DNA of 64,000 nt from Haliclystus octoradiatus (GCA_916610825.1 OU744453.1:14005469-14069468), one strand, 5' to 3'. Numbered from the stretch's first letter, positions 10,201 to 20,055 are shown. Numbers and translations are program-made. The notes: generated by a model not told the origin, from the letters alone.

Positions 10201-11792
10201 TGCTCACATGTTTCACATATTTTTTCTGAATCACAGTTCGGTTTAATATGATTGGGTGTTACGCATCTAAACCCTTTACGTTTACAGTGATCTGCTCGTT
10301 CTTGTGTTGATAGTTTCTTGAATTTCTTAAAATTTTCAAGATCATGTGTTTCTGTGCATTGTAATCTGCAGTCGTCCTTTTTGATGTTAGAAATGCTACT
10401 TATTTTCCCTGTCTTTGTTCCTGTAGTAGAATTCTTTGACTTCTCTTGGTATCTCCTGGTGCTGTGATGACTTTTGATGCGTCTCTCCAAAAAGTCTAAT
10501 ATATACTCAGCGGACAATTCTTCTTCGGGCAAATTCATTTTTTTTGCAATCCGGTTTTCAGTTGAAATTTGATCTTCTAACATAAATTCAAATTCTTTTC
10601 CAGTTTTCCTTTTTAAATCTTTAATGAACTCTTCGTCTTTAATGCGATGTCCTTTTCCAAAGTCATTCATGTACATAATGTGCGTACGAATAGTATTTAC
10701 GAATGTCTGTAATGTATTACTTTCTTGGTCTAGTATTGGCTTTAATCTGCGGAAGTTCCATGTTAGTTCTTCAGATATCTTTTTGTCTGTAATGACAAGT
10801 TCCGATGAATTCCATGCTTCTATCAACAATGGTCTTCCTTCTATAAGATTTTGATAATATTCTGGTAATAACTTTTCCAACCATTGTAATTGTACATTAT
10901 CATCATCTATTTTTGCATTACTCATAGCAGATTTAAACCGCTTTTTAAATGTAGGAAATGACTTCGCGTCACCATTCCAAGTATTTGGCGTAAAGCCTGC
11001 TAACTTAATTGTGGCATAATTACTACTATGTGAATTCCTATTATTATCTTTAGAATTCACTGCTTTAATTGCTGCTATAGTTGCAGCTTCAGCAACTGAT
11101 TGTGTGATTTCCTTAATTGATTCTATGCTAATCATAGACATATTAGATTTAAAACTATTATTAGATTCAGTATCATTTCTGATTTCTGAATTATTTCTAA
11201 TTTGGCTAGAATTATCTGTAGTAGCTCCTTCAACTTCACTATTAATAATATTTTCTTCATTAATAATATTTTCTTCAATAATAATATTTTCTTCATTAAT
11301 AATATTTTCTTCATTATTTACGTTGTCTTCGTTGCTAACGTCGTCCGAAGTGTTGTTAACCATGACGTCATCTTGAGGCGTTATGTCTCTCGAACCATTT
11401 CCGCTATTTTCGAAATGGCGTTCATCCCCCGTGGTTGTGATTTGGGTGTTGTCTTTTACTTCGCTTGATGCTTTTGCTGTAAGTTCTTTCTTAAGTTTTT
11501 CAATATTAATTAATATATCATATACTTTTTTTTTCATATCATCTAACTTTGATTGCCATGATTGTTCTGTTTCTTCTTCTAACGCTTCGTTAGAATCTAA
11601 ATAATCGATATAGTTTTCAACTATTTCTTCATATTCTCCGTGCAGTTGTCCTATTCTTTTGGCAATTTTATTCAAGATATCAATATTTAACTCATTAATA
11701 TCACATAGTTCATTGTAAAGCTCAAACTCTTTTGCCAAAGCTTTAAACTTTCTTTCCGCTTTTCGCCTCATCGTTTCGGCGTCGGCAGCCAT
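7194..11792 (-). CDS. BEL-1 gag-pol polyprotein (gag, protease, RT, RNase H, start of integrase)
   Basis: 1532 codons, starting 41 bp inside the 5' LTR. Order: a charged coiled-coil N-terminus (about 1-100); a low-complexity run of NEENII-like repeats (about 160-180); a DUF1759-type gag domain (about 255-400, FxGD-like GDAKSFPTF); Cys/His zinc-knuckle region (CKRKGFRC ... CETCEQDHHTLLHH, about 520-560); aspartic protease with DGGSDTTL (about 615; the usual form is DSGS or DEGS); RT with DIRKMFNMV and the catalytic YMDD (about 1010); and RNase H with FSDGGSNAYG and YWTDSTVVLHW. The last residues run into the integrase zinc domain and stop early because of a frameshift. All catalytic motifs are visible. 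Confidence 0.94.
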   Translation of the reverse strand: MAADAETMRRKAERKFKALAKEFELYNELCDINELNIDILNKIAKRIGQLHGEYEEIVENYIDYLDSNEALEEETEQSWQSKLDDMKKKVYDILINIEKLKKELTAKASSEVKDNTQITTTGDERHFENSGNGSRDITPQDDVMVNNTSDDVSNEDNVNNEENIINEENIIIEENIINEENIINSEVEGATTDNSSQIRNNSEIRNDTESNNSFKSNMSMISIESIKEITQSVAEAATIAAIKAVNSKDNNRNSHSSNYATIKLAGFTPNTWNGDAKSFPTFKKRFKSAMSNAKIDDDNVQLQWLEKLLPEYYQNLIEGRPLLIEAWNSSELVITDKKISEELTWNFRRLKPILDQESNTLQTFVNTIRTHIMYMNDFGKGHRIKDEEFIKDLKRKTGKEFEFMLEDQISTENRIAKKMNLPEEELSAEYILDFLERRIKSHHSTRRYQEKSKNSTTGTKTGKISSISNIKKDDCRLQCTETHDLENFKKFKKLSTQERADHCKRKGFRCVTPNHIKPNCDSEKICETCEQDHHTLLHHKKKKESAQSTTSSDNIQEEDHQRVATTSTIGATSSSIDIRLPVLKIWVKTGMKNRDGTTKLKTARCLIDGGSDTTLIKQSFALSLGMEGTKTNISYEVAGGKSYRENTMTYDITVGRIDPIQEIGKVKAYGVKRACGSCSKIQHNFFNENKHLCKIKDQIDIEGGDIDILLGRDAQGCHLEISRLAATDEQLHSPIGIEYPLGWTVVGGSSSNQESKIKSKRVHSLQVLDVIDLEDVKNLFVSDMAGVNSSERCVCEEKEIDEARFIRIAEEHTRFDENGRIEVKLPWKKSYPEALPLNYTAVAENLKKKINQLKKQDRHKDYAKAIEEVINSGFVKKTVHQENEIAHYLKHRLVTREDSVSTPKRIVWNTAKKFNGISISDALEKGPDLLNSLFRTIVGFRENEIGFIGDIRKMFNMVMISPQDRKFHRFLWIHEEEEQPTVYEWERLIFGDPPSPNLSQLSLHFLASTYEDVLPTGSEILKNHIYMDDVADSRCTDNEAEKAMVETSKILGKAQFQIKHWHTNHKVLEKKICEIMSKTMNVDTAPTPEQSDNETTILGHVWDKQNDLLSLKVCNMIISSNPDYIKLTKRRVLQLIAKVWDPLGLLAPVMVHLRIPFQDLWRRNLNWDTPFNEEETNEWHEIFRLLESNLQTKARRCLKTQSTKEKLEIHAFSDGGSNAYGTCVYLRQKNENGNFEVNFVAAKSLVTPIRGLTIPRTELVAALIMTRLVKNVIGALKEKPHSVTYWTDSTVVLHWLKANQDQFKAFVESRIGEILENAKSEQLAYVPSKENAADVLTKETHIDLQEWYKGPEFLRRELTDFETVAITEEIKTEKDLNEIKRKRQKKKKRPRKVNSCFKVGKPELISNEESEMIISKAEKSETLEGALEAIKEKDEDSVSTTTRLYRALQSDENWSGKEFQKLCPFFDSDEKIYRLGGRLEHMKNFEPKLVAPIILKRSPTSKKAASEEKGVMKNTVLLKIITMKKWVMQELT

Positions 11793-11833
11793 CTTTGTTT
11801 ACCTTTCTAGATTCGACTACAATAGTTCGAAAC

Positions 11834-12107
11834 TGTTTTGTTCTAGTTCAATTTGTCATTTGTGAGAGGCGAGTCGAATACGAAGTAGTAAATAAACATT
11901 AACATAACCAAACAAGTCATATAATTTCAATCACTTTCATAATAATATTCACATTCTAAAAACACGTCTACTTTACATCATTTTGAACGTGATCCTCTGT
12001 GTCATCACAAATTCTCACGCCATATATATCACACCACGATCACACCATGGTCAATCATATTTCTTTATTTAATACAAATTAACATACAACTGATTTATTA
12101 ATTTCCA
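11834..12107 (-). repeat. BEL-1 5' LTR (in element orientation)
   Basis: 274 bp twin of 5628-5901. In element orientation it would hold the promoter. It sits 41 bp upstream of the gag-pol start codon, an unusually short leader. Confidence 0.95.
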
Positions 12108-12430
12108 ATGATAACATTAGAGACACCTTGAGAAAAGTTTTAGAGGAAACATGTCGAGATGTTGTAATTGAGCCACATCTGCCCCTTTAATGAGATAAAA
12201 TCTATCACCATCTGCAATAACAGGAGACGAAGCCCACCTAGATATCTGCGCTAGACCTTTTGGATTAAAGGTCAAAGAGCATTTTTGACGTAAGGGTGTT
12301 CAATCCCTTTCCTCCTACCATTCTAAACCAAAACCTCAAACAAAGTTTTCAAAACGAAGGAAAAAAGGAAAGTACAACAGAAGAACCATTGATGTTGAGC
12401 ACGGTTCTTTCACCTCTGATCTTTTAATAA
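12108..12430 (+). pseudogene. RT-A, 3' part after the BEL-1 insertion
   Basis: Begins with the duplicated ATGAT and then continues the sequence that broke off at 5627. Uninterrupted relatives at 59248-59700 and 63000-63330 show that the junction is simply an insertion. Decayed frames match the C-terminal block (RDxL, then ARLDI, then a phenylalanine-rich DVRVFN-like stretch and EHGSF) common to this RT family, which may be a restriction-like endonuclease. Stops are frequent. Confidence 0.8.
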
Positions 12431-13393
12431 TAATAATAATAATAACAATCATAATTCGATCTCAAATTTTTGCATTCGGGGTTCAAAAACATTCAAGTGA
12501 ACACTATTCACAAACACCCTACAAGATGCCAATATAACGGATGAGGTAGGATCCATCAACTAATGACGGGCCCACATAATATCAAGTAGCAATAAATCAA
12601 ATAAAATAAAAAATTAATTTGAATATAACTATAATTTGTAAACCTCTCCTTTGTATGTTTTCATAAAAATTTTGTTTTGATTGTTAAAGTGTCTTACTCT
12701 GATTGTCTACGCATTCTGCAGCTTGATCCATTAGAGTTGCAACAAGTCAGAATAGTCATGATAAAGCTATATATAATATCACGTGACTTAGTAGGTTTAA
12801 ACTTGAACCTTATCATTGTACATTATGACAAATCCAACACACATCATACGCGGACATAGATTGGAATTGAAATTCAACAATCCATCACTTCTTGAGTACA
12901 GCAACAAATAACTTTTTCTTCGTACAAACCAATTATGGAATTTGTTTGTGTAATGGTATTAAAATACTATTTGAGGGGGTGTCGGCAAATAATTTGCCAA
13001 CTGCAACCGAGTCCAATCCGGATGTGTAACCATAAATTCGAAGCAAATTATTGTGCTTATCTTAAGTTGAATCTGTCACATAAAATTTTACCCTGCATGC
13101 TCAAATTATACATTGATCTAAGGTCATCATCAAAATACTTCCCGAAAGTAATGATGAAAACTTTTGGGCCATGTTTTTAAGACATTCTATCTAGCCCAAA
13201 TTTCTCTCGTCTGTCCTGAATCAAACACTAAAATTTGAAGATATTAATCTCTTTATAAAGTATTCATAATTTTTGTGGGCATGAGCTAGTCAAGAATTAA
13301 AAAAAAATTATTACTTCTACTCTTAGAAAGTATACATCACGGTAAACCTTTGCCATTGCTTCCCTCTTTTGCTGACAGGAGAAATGAATATAT
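12431..13393 (+). repeat. Shared 3' region of the RT-A repeat family
   Basis: After a short TAA run (12427-12447), 12460-13385 aligns colinearly with 63350-63970 near the right end of the window, including runs near TGCATTCGGGGTTCAAAAAC and CCAATCCGGATGTGTAACCAT. It follows the RT C-terminus in both places, so it is probably the element's 3' part. No conserved coding frame seen. BEL-2 inserted at its right edge. Confidence 0.65.
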
Positions 13394-13600
13394 TGTTGTT
13401 TTTGTAAAGAGAGAAGAAGCCAAGTCAAGAATAGTAAATTTAATAAACTTAAACATTAAAGAACAATTTCATTACTAAATAAAAGAAGAACGAATATCAA
13501 AAGAAATATATAAGAGAATTACTTTATTTGGTTGTGTTTGTCTCAGTGTTTATGCTTTATTTATTTACAAGTCAAAACAACAAAGAGAATGTTGTTAACA
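13394..13600 (+). repeat. BEL-2 5' LTR
   Basis: 207 bp, TG...CA. Matches the split 3' LTR with about five differences, so this element is older than BEL-1. It preserves the empty site (ACTTTATTTGG) that the Academ-type element later hit in the 3' LTR. Confidence 0.92.
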
Positions 13601-13888
13601 ATCCTTTAATATGGGTATAAGAAGTTTCAAGTTATTTAAAGTTATGTATATATGTTTAAATTCAAGTTATTCAAGTTATTTAAAGTTATCCAAGTTTTTC
13701 AAGTTTATTTATCATTTTTAATACAATTTACAATATTCGCTTATCAATATATATATATGGAAAGGCAAGATGTTGAAAGACCAATATTCAATTATTGAAT
13801 ACTAACCTACTTTGTATATATATATATAATAAAGTAATTGTGTGGGCAAAACATCAATTTGAGTGCTCAATGCTAAAAGCAGAGCAAT
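13601..13888 (+). other. BEL-2 leader, no gene seen
   Basis: AT-rich sequence with short CAAGTTATTT-type tandem repeats (13628-13700) and AT dinucleotide runs. A primer-binding site cannot be identified confidently. Confidence 0.5.
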
Positions 13889-13920
13889 ATAAATAGTAGA
13901 TCAAAGATCACGAGTTTATT

Positions 13921-13960
13921 CCGTTACTCTGAGTTTCGCGTAAAGACGCTCTTCAGACGG
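13921..13960 (-). ncRNA. Hammerhead ribozyme motif (left arm)
   Basis: Exact inverted copy of the 16764-16803 motif. On the minus strand: stem I CCGT/ACGG, core CTGAAGA, stem II GCGT/ACGC with a 4 nt loop, core GAAA, very short stem III CTC/GAG, then GTA as the cleavage triplet. It lies downstream of the minus-strand ORF. Confidence 0.8.
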
Positions 13961-14080
13961 TTTTATTAAATGAAAAATCATTACGGTGTGCTCAAGTATA
14001 TACATGACTTAATGAAGCGTTTCTATTGTTTAAATATATTTATTACATTCTATTGTATTATCGATGCTATTGTTAAATAT

Positions 14081-15415
14081 CTACTTGTTATTCTTATAGT
14101 TTCTTAAATAATATTTGTTCTCGTGTCGGCACTTAGAAATGAGTTCCGTTCTTTTATTTTGTAAATTGTCATGTTTATAATAAATTATATGGAATTTCTC
14201 CGTTAGGCATAGGTTACATTTTTTAGTTTTGTTACTATAGGCAGCCGCTGTGGCTAGTATTGACCATTTTATGCTGTAATTGATATGCTTCTCTTTGAGC
14301 TTCCAAATGTGTTTGGATAACTCTGTGCTGTTTGCATATTTCTTTGTTTTGAAGGACATCTTATGTTGGGCTGCGCGCTGCTTGAAAGTGCCTTCCGTCA
14401 AACCGATGTAGTTTTGGCCTACGCTGTCATGTGCCGTTGTGACGTTGGCCTTGTAAACGAGACTTGAGGATAGGCATTTTTTGTCCAATGGGCAATTGTC
14501 TTTGTTGCGGCAGTTGCAAGTCTTTTTAGGTTTAGTGCTGCCATTGTCACTTAGGACTTTATTGTTATGGCTTCTAATTATAGTTTCGACATTAGCCATA
14601 CAGCTGTAGGATACCTTGACATTATTTCTATTAAAAATTTTGTGGAGTCTATGGGCCTTCGGAAAGTATTTGTCAATCATCGCTAAAAATTTCTTTGCAA
14701 TGTTGGTATCCACATTTTGGCTGAACGGCGGGTTAAACCAGATTATGTTCCTTTTTCTGTTAATGGCCGGCGGTGTTGAAGGGCTGCGTTGCTTGTAGGT
14801 GAACTCTGGGTTATGCCCGCTGGATTTCAATGCAGATACGTATGGGCCTTTACAATTATCGAAGACATCCTGATTGATGGATAGATCGGAGATTCTTTGA
14901 CTTACTGCTATCGGTATCTGCTTGATAATGCTGCGGGGATGATTAGATTCTGCGTTAATGTAGGACGGATGGTTGTTTGGTTTTGTGTAGGGCTTGTAAG
15001 ATCCATTACTCAAGTCGAGGGTAACATCTAAAAAATCTATTGTTTTCAAGTTTGTGTGGATAGTAATGCCTAGTCCGTTACTTTTGAAGATTTTCACAAT
15101 ACCTTTTCTAGTTCTTTCCGCTTGTGGTCCTGACGTATTCTTTAATAATGCAATACCGTCATCTCTGTATAGGCCAACGTTTTTTATGCCATACTTTTTC
15201 GCAATTTTTTCTAATAAGAAAAGGCCGACTAGTTCGCAGATTTCAGCCCCATCGTAGCTACCCATCGTAACGTCAAATAAATTACCATTATTTTTCTTCA
15301 TCCAAGCCGTGTTGTTGTCAAATAGCAGTGACTTTCTCGCGTGCATTATAGTTTTTATATCCTCGGTAGTGATGTTAATAAACGCGAGAAAGTCACTGCT
15401 ATTTGACAACAACAC
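14081..15415 (-). CDS. Penelope-like RT (C-terminal part) with GIY-YIG endonuclease, left copy
   Basis: 444 codons, open throughout. The N-terminal residues come from the spacer and arm junction, so the true protein began further upstream in the RT and this copy is truncated. Visible: GSYDGAEICELVGLFLL, the RT catalytic motif YRDDG (about residue 83), and a Cys-rich region (CNCRNKDNC ... C) about 300-320. The GIY-YIG nuclease follows, with the YIG motif in GQNYIGLTEG and a downstream Arg/His (about 340-360). The tail is NKRTELISKCRHENK. In Penelope-like elements the endonuclease nicks target DNA for priming. Without RT motifs before motif C this copy should be inactive. Confidence 0.88.
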   Translation of the reverse strand: MLLSNSSDFLAFINITTEDIKTIMHARKSLLFDNNTAWMKKNNGNLFDVTMGSYDGAEICELVGLFLLEKIAKKYGIKNVGLYRDDGIALLKNTSGPQAERTRKGIVKIFKSNGLGITIHTNLKTIDFLDVTLDLSNGSYKPYTKPNNHPSYINAESNHPRSIIKQIPIAVSQRISDLSINQDVFDNCKGPYVSALKSSGHNPEFTYKQRSPSTPPAINRKRNIIWFNPPFSQNVDTNIAKKFLAMIDKYFPKAHRLHKIFNRNNVKVSYSCMANVETIIRSHNNKVLSDNGSTKPKKTCNCRNKDNCPLDKKCLSSSLVYKANVTTAHDSVGQNYIGLTEGTFKQRAAQHKMSFKTKKYANSTELSKHIWKLKEKHINYSIKWSILATAAAYSNKTKKCNLCLTEKFHIIYYKHDNLQNKRTELISKCRHENKYYLRNYKNNK

Positions 15416-16448
15416 TGCTTGGATGAAGAAAAGTAATGGTAATTTATTTGACGTTACGATGGGTAGCTACGATGGTGCTGAAATCTGCGAACTAGTCGGC
15501 CTTTTCTTATTAGAAAAAATTGCGAAAAAGTATGGCATAAAAAACGTTGGCCTATACAGAGATGACGGTATTGCATTATTAAAGAATACGTCAGGACCAC
15601 AAGCGGAAAGAACTAGAAAAGGTATTGTGAAAATCTTCAAAAGTAACGGACTAGGCATTACTATCCACACAAACTTGAAAACAATAGATTTTTTAGATGT
15701 TACCCTCGACTTGAGTAATGGATCTTACAAGCCCTACACAAAACCAAACAACCATCCGTCCTACATTAACGCAGAATCTAATCATCCCCGGAGCATTATC
15801 AAGCAGATACCGATAGCAGTAAGTCAAAGAATCTCCGATCTATCCATCAATCAGGATGTCTTCGATAATTGTAAAGGCCCATACGTATCTGCATTGAAAT
15901 CCAGCGGGCATAACCCAGAGTTCACCTACAAGCAACGCAGCCCTTCAACAACGCCGGCAATTAACAGAAAAAGGAACATAATCTGGTTTAACCCGCCGTT
16001 TAGCCAAAATGTGGATACCAACATTGCAAAGAAATTTTTAGCGATGATTGACAAATACTTTCCGAAGGCCCATAGACTCCACAAAATTTTTAATAGAAAT
16101 AATGTCAAGGTATCCTACAGCTGTATGGCTAATGTCGAAACTATAATTAGAAGCCATAACAATAAAGTCCTAAGTGACAATGGCAGCACTAAACCTAAAA
16201 AGACTTGCAACTGCCGCAACAAAGACAATTGCCCATTGGACAAAAAATGCCTATCCTCAAGTCTCGTTTACAAGGCCAACGTCACAACGGCACATGACAG
16301 CGTAGGCCAAAACTACATCGGTTTGACGGAAGGCACTTTCAAGCAGCGCGCAGCCCAACATAAGATGTCCTTCAAAACAAAGAAATATGCAAACAGCACA
16401 GAGTTATCCAAACACATTTGGAAGCTCAAAGAGAAGCATATCAATTAA
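15309..16448 (+). pseudogene. Penelope-like RT/GIY-YIG, right copy with early stop
   Basis: Inverted twin of the 14081-15415 frame, differing at few residues. A nonsense change (TAA at 16446-16448, after KEKHIN) ends it about 65 codons short. The remaining frame is still readable to about 16643 and ends with the same NKRTELISKCRH motif. RT motif YRDDG and the YIG motif are intact. Confidence 0.88.
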
Positions 16449-16763
16449 AGCATAAAATGGTCAATACTAGCCACAGCGGCTGCCTATAGTAACAAAACTA
16501 AAAAATGTAACCTATGCCTAACGGAGAAATTCCATATAATTTATTATAAACATGACAATTTACTAAATAAAAGAACGGAACTCATTTCTAAGTGCCGACA
16601 CGAGAACAAATATTATTTAAGAAACTATAAGAATAACAAGTAGATATTTAACAATAGCATCGATAATACAATAGAATGTAATAAATATATTTAAACAATA
16701 GAAACGCTTCATTAAGTCATGTATATACTTGAGCACACCGTAATGATTTTTCATTTAATAAAA

Positions 16764-16803
16764 CCGTCTGAAGAGCGTCTTTACGCGAAACTCAGAGTAA
16801 CGG
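16764..16803 (+). ncRNA. Hammerhead ribozyme motif (right arm)
   Basis: All invariant hammerhead core positions are present in order: stem I CCGT, CTGAAGA, stem II GCGT-CTTT-ACGC, GAAA, a three-pair stem III (CTC A GAG), U-A, then stem I ACGG. Predicted self-cleavage is after A16799 (GUA). Very short stem III loops are typical of hammerheads carried by Penelope-like elements, which are thought to cleave better as dimers. Activity is not proven. Confidence 0.82.
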
Positions 16804-16857
16804 AATAAACTGGTGATCTTTGATCTACTATTTATATATATATATATATAGTCATTA

Positions 16858-18470
16858 TGGCTACTAATGGATCTGGTGTAGACAAAAACCCATTAAAAGT
16901 GAGAAGTGGACATTTGAGTTACTTTTCCAAATTTTATAGTGAAATAAATGAACTTACATCACATGCTAGAAATTTTAACAAAGTACTCGAATTACACCGT
17001 AAAATAATAGAACAATTTGCTAAATGTTGAATAGTGCACAAAGAATATTTATCTCTGATATTTGATAATCAACATCGAGAAATCTTAAATAAAAGTAATG
17101 AAAATGCTATTAAGAATTATAACGAGATTTTGAATCATACCTCAATCTACCTTAATGCAGCTGAAGGAACATCAAGTTCAAAATCGATTACTAAGGAAAA
17201 AGATACAACAACATCATCTAGGAGCTCAAAGTCTAGCAGCAGTGAGTGAAGTCAGAGTGTAGCTGATGCCAAAATAAAATTTCAGGTAGAAAAATTGAAA
17301 CTGCAACAAGCTAAAGAGAAAGAAGAAATGTTAAAAAGCCAGCAAAAGGCTGAGAGAAAAGCAATATTACAGACAGCTGAACATGAACTACAGCAAAGTA
17401 CCCTAGAGGCGAAACTATACGAAGAAGCCTTGGTTGATGAACTCCTTGGTGATGTTGTAGACCAGAATCCAATTCCTGAAGAAGAGTTATTATTTAAAAA
17501 TGAAGTAAGCCTGGACAATAAATTTAAATATTCAATACAAAATGGTACTGTCTTGCCAAATGTCTACACAAATGATCAAACTCAAATTTCAGAACTTTTA
17601 TCACAAATGGTCATATCATCGCAACTTCTAAGTCCAGAAATAATCCCATTTGATGGTGATTCCAAAGAATACACAGCATTTATTACGAATTTTAAAGCTA
17701 ACATTGCCTCAAAAGTTTCAGATTCAACAATGAAGCTAACCTATATCTAATTCAATACTGCACTGGTGAAGCTAGAAAGGTAATAAAAAATTGTATACTA
17801 TTGCCACCAAAGGAAAGATATACGAAAGCCTTATGTCTGCTAAAAATAAATTTTGGACAAAATCATGTAATTGCTCGGTCTTATATTGATAGTTTGATAA
17901 AGGGTTCAAACGTTAAACAAAATGATATTGATAGTCTTGTGAAGCTGTCGAGAGAAATGAGTGATTGTGCTATTGTGTTTGAGCAATTAAGTTTCACAAG
18001 TGATCTTAACTCAAGCGAAACAATATGACGCATCGTCTCAAGATTACCATGTTCTTTTCAAGCCAAGTGGGTAGACAAAGCTGTAGAAATCATTAACAGA
18101 AAGAAGAGAGAACCAAATTTCAACGATATATGCAAGAAAGCAATGAACAAAGCAAGTGGTCATTTTAACAAAACACCTCAAAATGTATCTACCCTGGCTA
18201 CTCAATGGTGCGATGATGACGACAATAATCCAAGTCCAGGATCAAATCAAGATAACAATAGTTTTATGAAATGTGAATTTTGCAACATGTTAAATCATAG
18301 TATTGACAAATGTTGGAAATTTAAACAAAATGTGCTTTCCGAAAGACTAACATTTATAAAAGATAATAGATTATGTTTCCGTTGTCTTAAAAGGGGTCAC
18401 ATGTCAAAAGAATGTAATGTTAATTGTGAAAGGTGCAACCGAAATCATAACACATTATTACACGATGACA
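16858..18470 (+). pseudogene. BEL-2 gag
   Basis: Decayed gag in several frames from ATG at 16858. It begins as a helical N-terminus, then has stops at about 17027 and 17247, a Lys/Glu/Gln-rich coiled coil (17290-17430), and a DUF1759-like part (PFDGDSKEYTAFITNFKANI, near 17650). Zinc knuckles lie at 18268-18460 (CEFCNMLNHSIDKC and CFRCLKRGHMSKEC, then CERCNRNHNTLLH). Frame breaks occur near 17750 and 18028. A hAT element interrupts it at 18473 just after the knuckles. Confidence 0.85.
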
Positions 18471-18472
18471 GT

Positions 18473-20047
18473 CAGGCGCGGATAGAGGGTAAGTCTAAAA
18501 AGTCCCAAGACTTACCCTTTTTCTCTTGCAAATTCATTTTATTTACTAAATTTTGGATTGAAATGTTTCGTGACTTTATTCGACTTTTCTAGCTGCACGC
18601 AGTCCAGACACCACATTTTACTTGTTGTTCATTGGTTTGTTTGGTATTGAGGTTTCATATACACAAAAGGACTTACCCTGAAGCCTCGATTACATTTTTG
18701 CAAATTTTGAATATTTTTCTGATGTATTCATTGGTCTGCCGAAATTTTTCTTGCGTGTGATTGGAGCGGCTCGTAGAGGAGCTTCAAAAGGACTTACCCC
18801 GAGACTTGTGAAATGGCCTCGCAGACCGTTGTCTGACGTAGGCAGAGCAATAGTTAGCAGAGTTTTGACCGTGATTTTTGAGACTTACCCACCATGCCTC
18901 GATTTAGTCAGAGACTTCTGCGCCTTATCGATTTCTTGTTGGACAAGTCTGAGAAAGTCTGGAGCTTTAACTACAAATCTTCATGTTGCTTGTGGCACAC
19001 ACATTTTGCTACGAAGTTAAATTTGGCTGGATATACCCTGCACATATGAAAGGCTGGTAATTTGGACAATATCAACAACAGTCAGCAACGTCTTATGGCG
19101 AAGTTGTCTTCTTTTTCGCTATTTTCTTTGCTAAAATCTTATTTTATAATGTTTTTATCGTAAATTCGGAAATCTACATGCTGAAAGATATTTACATTTA
19201 CATTTACTGTTTACATTTCTGCTAATTACTAAGAATCCAAGAAGGAGCTAGGCGCTGCTTTAAGGTACGTATTATTTTGTTTGGTTATGTTGTTAATTTA
19301 TTGTTAAAGGTTCTGACACGGATTAGAATGGCTATGTAAAGTTTGTGTTTGTTTATTCATACAGCCTTAGACTGAGCATGGTGGTTTATATGTTCAATTA
19401 ACATGTACATGATAATGTGCAAATAGGGGAAGGCAGACCGTCAAAGCCTTGCGAATTGAAATATCGTGCTGTTTGTCTTTTTTTAATACACATATTCTTC
19501 TATATGTTAAAGGTCCGAGATTTCGAGAAAGGACTTGATTATGCTGAATAACGGAGGTTAATATTTGATACATATAACTAAGCTCACATGCCGTCAATGT
19601 TGAGTCTCTCAGTCTCATTCTCACACATGGTTCACGTCAACATAGTTTTCTTTTTGTAATTTCAGGTATACCAATTATACATGTAAAAAATTTAGACTGT
19701 AATAGCTTAGCTACATTATCAATATACTCTGAAGACTGTATTAAATCAAAGCCTTGTATAATCTTAATCTTGACCTTATAAAAAAATATTTGAAAAATAT
19801 ACGAAATCGAAAATCATCAATCAAAAAATTGAAATGTGTTTTGTCTTGAATGACCAGTGTTTTAGTAATGCTTCAATATAGTAAAGTTGAGACCAAACTG
19901 CTTTTAGAGAGCTCCTAAGAGCTTGAAATTACAAAAAAATTTCCGGGGGACATGCCCCCGCACTCCCCTAGATGGACGGGGCTTCGCCCCTTTATTGTCC
20001 GATTTCAGTTTCGAGACTCACCCTATTTTAAAACTGATCCGCCCCTG
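18473..20047. mobile_element. Non-autonomous hAT-type element, 1575 bp
   Basis: 8 bp target-site duplication ATGACAGT at 18465-18472 and 20048-20055. Termini CAGG(C/G)GCGGAT in inverted orientation. The right end holds a GC-rich subterminal block (CCGGGGGACATGCCCCCG, then GGGGCTTCGCCCC) shared with the element at 30470-32868, so the two are related. The interior has repeats of AGGACTTACCC and one GATTGGAGCGG, but no transposase. It splits BEL-2 between gag and protease. Confidence 0.88.
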
Positions 20048-20055
20048 ATGACAGT

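Larger units (their letters stand above)
5628..12107 (-). mobile_element. BEL-1: nearly intact BEL/Pao LTR retrotransposon
   Basis: Two direct 274 bp LTRs (TG...CA) bound the element, with a 5 bp target-site duplication ATGAT at 5623-5627 and 12108-12112. It is transcribed on the minus strand. The LTRs differ at only about three positions, so insertion is recent. Inside lies one gag-pol reading frame broken by a single frameshift in the integrase zinc region. The element interrupted RT-A, and the RT-A coding sequence continues on the far side directly after the duplicated ATGAT. The primer-binding site is not obvious: bases just inside the 5' LTR do not start with the usual TGG. Confidence 0.96.
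13889..16838. mobile_element. Head-to-head inverted pair of Penelope-like element copies
   Basis: Two arms of about 1455 bp (13889-15343 and 15382-16838) are near-perfect inverted repeats around a 38 bp unique spacer (15344-15381). Each arm has an RT fragment plus GIY-YIG frame pointing outward and a hammerhead motif near its outer end. The pair sits between the BEL-2 leader and its gag start, so it inserted into BEL-2. Inverted and 5'-truncated copies are a known habit of Penelope-like elements. The frames start within the RT, so both copies are 5'-truncated. Confidence 0.9.

Noticed and set aside
7174-11604. Plus-strand ORFs of 60-90 codons opposite BEL-1
   Set aside because: They are antisense to the gag-pol frame, have no domains and no independent signal.
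18751-19020. 90-codon frame in the hAT element
   Set aside because: Lies in non-coding repeat text with AGGACTTACCC units; no similarity to a transposase.
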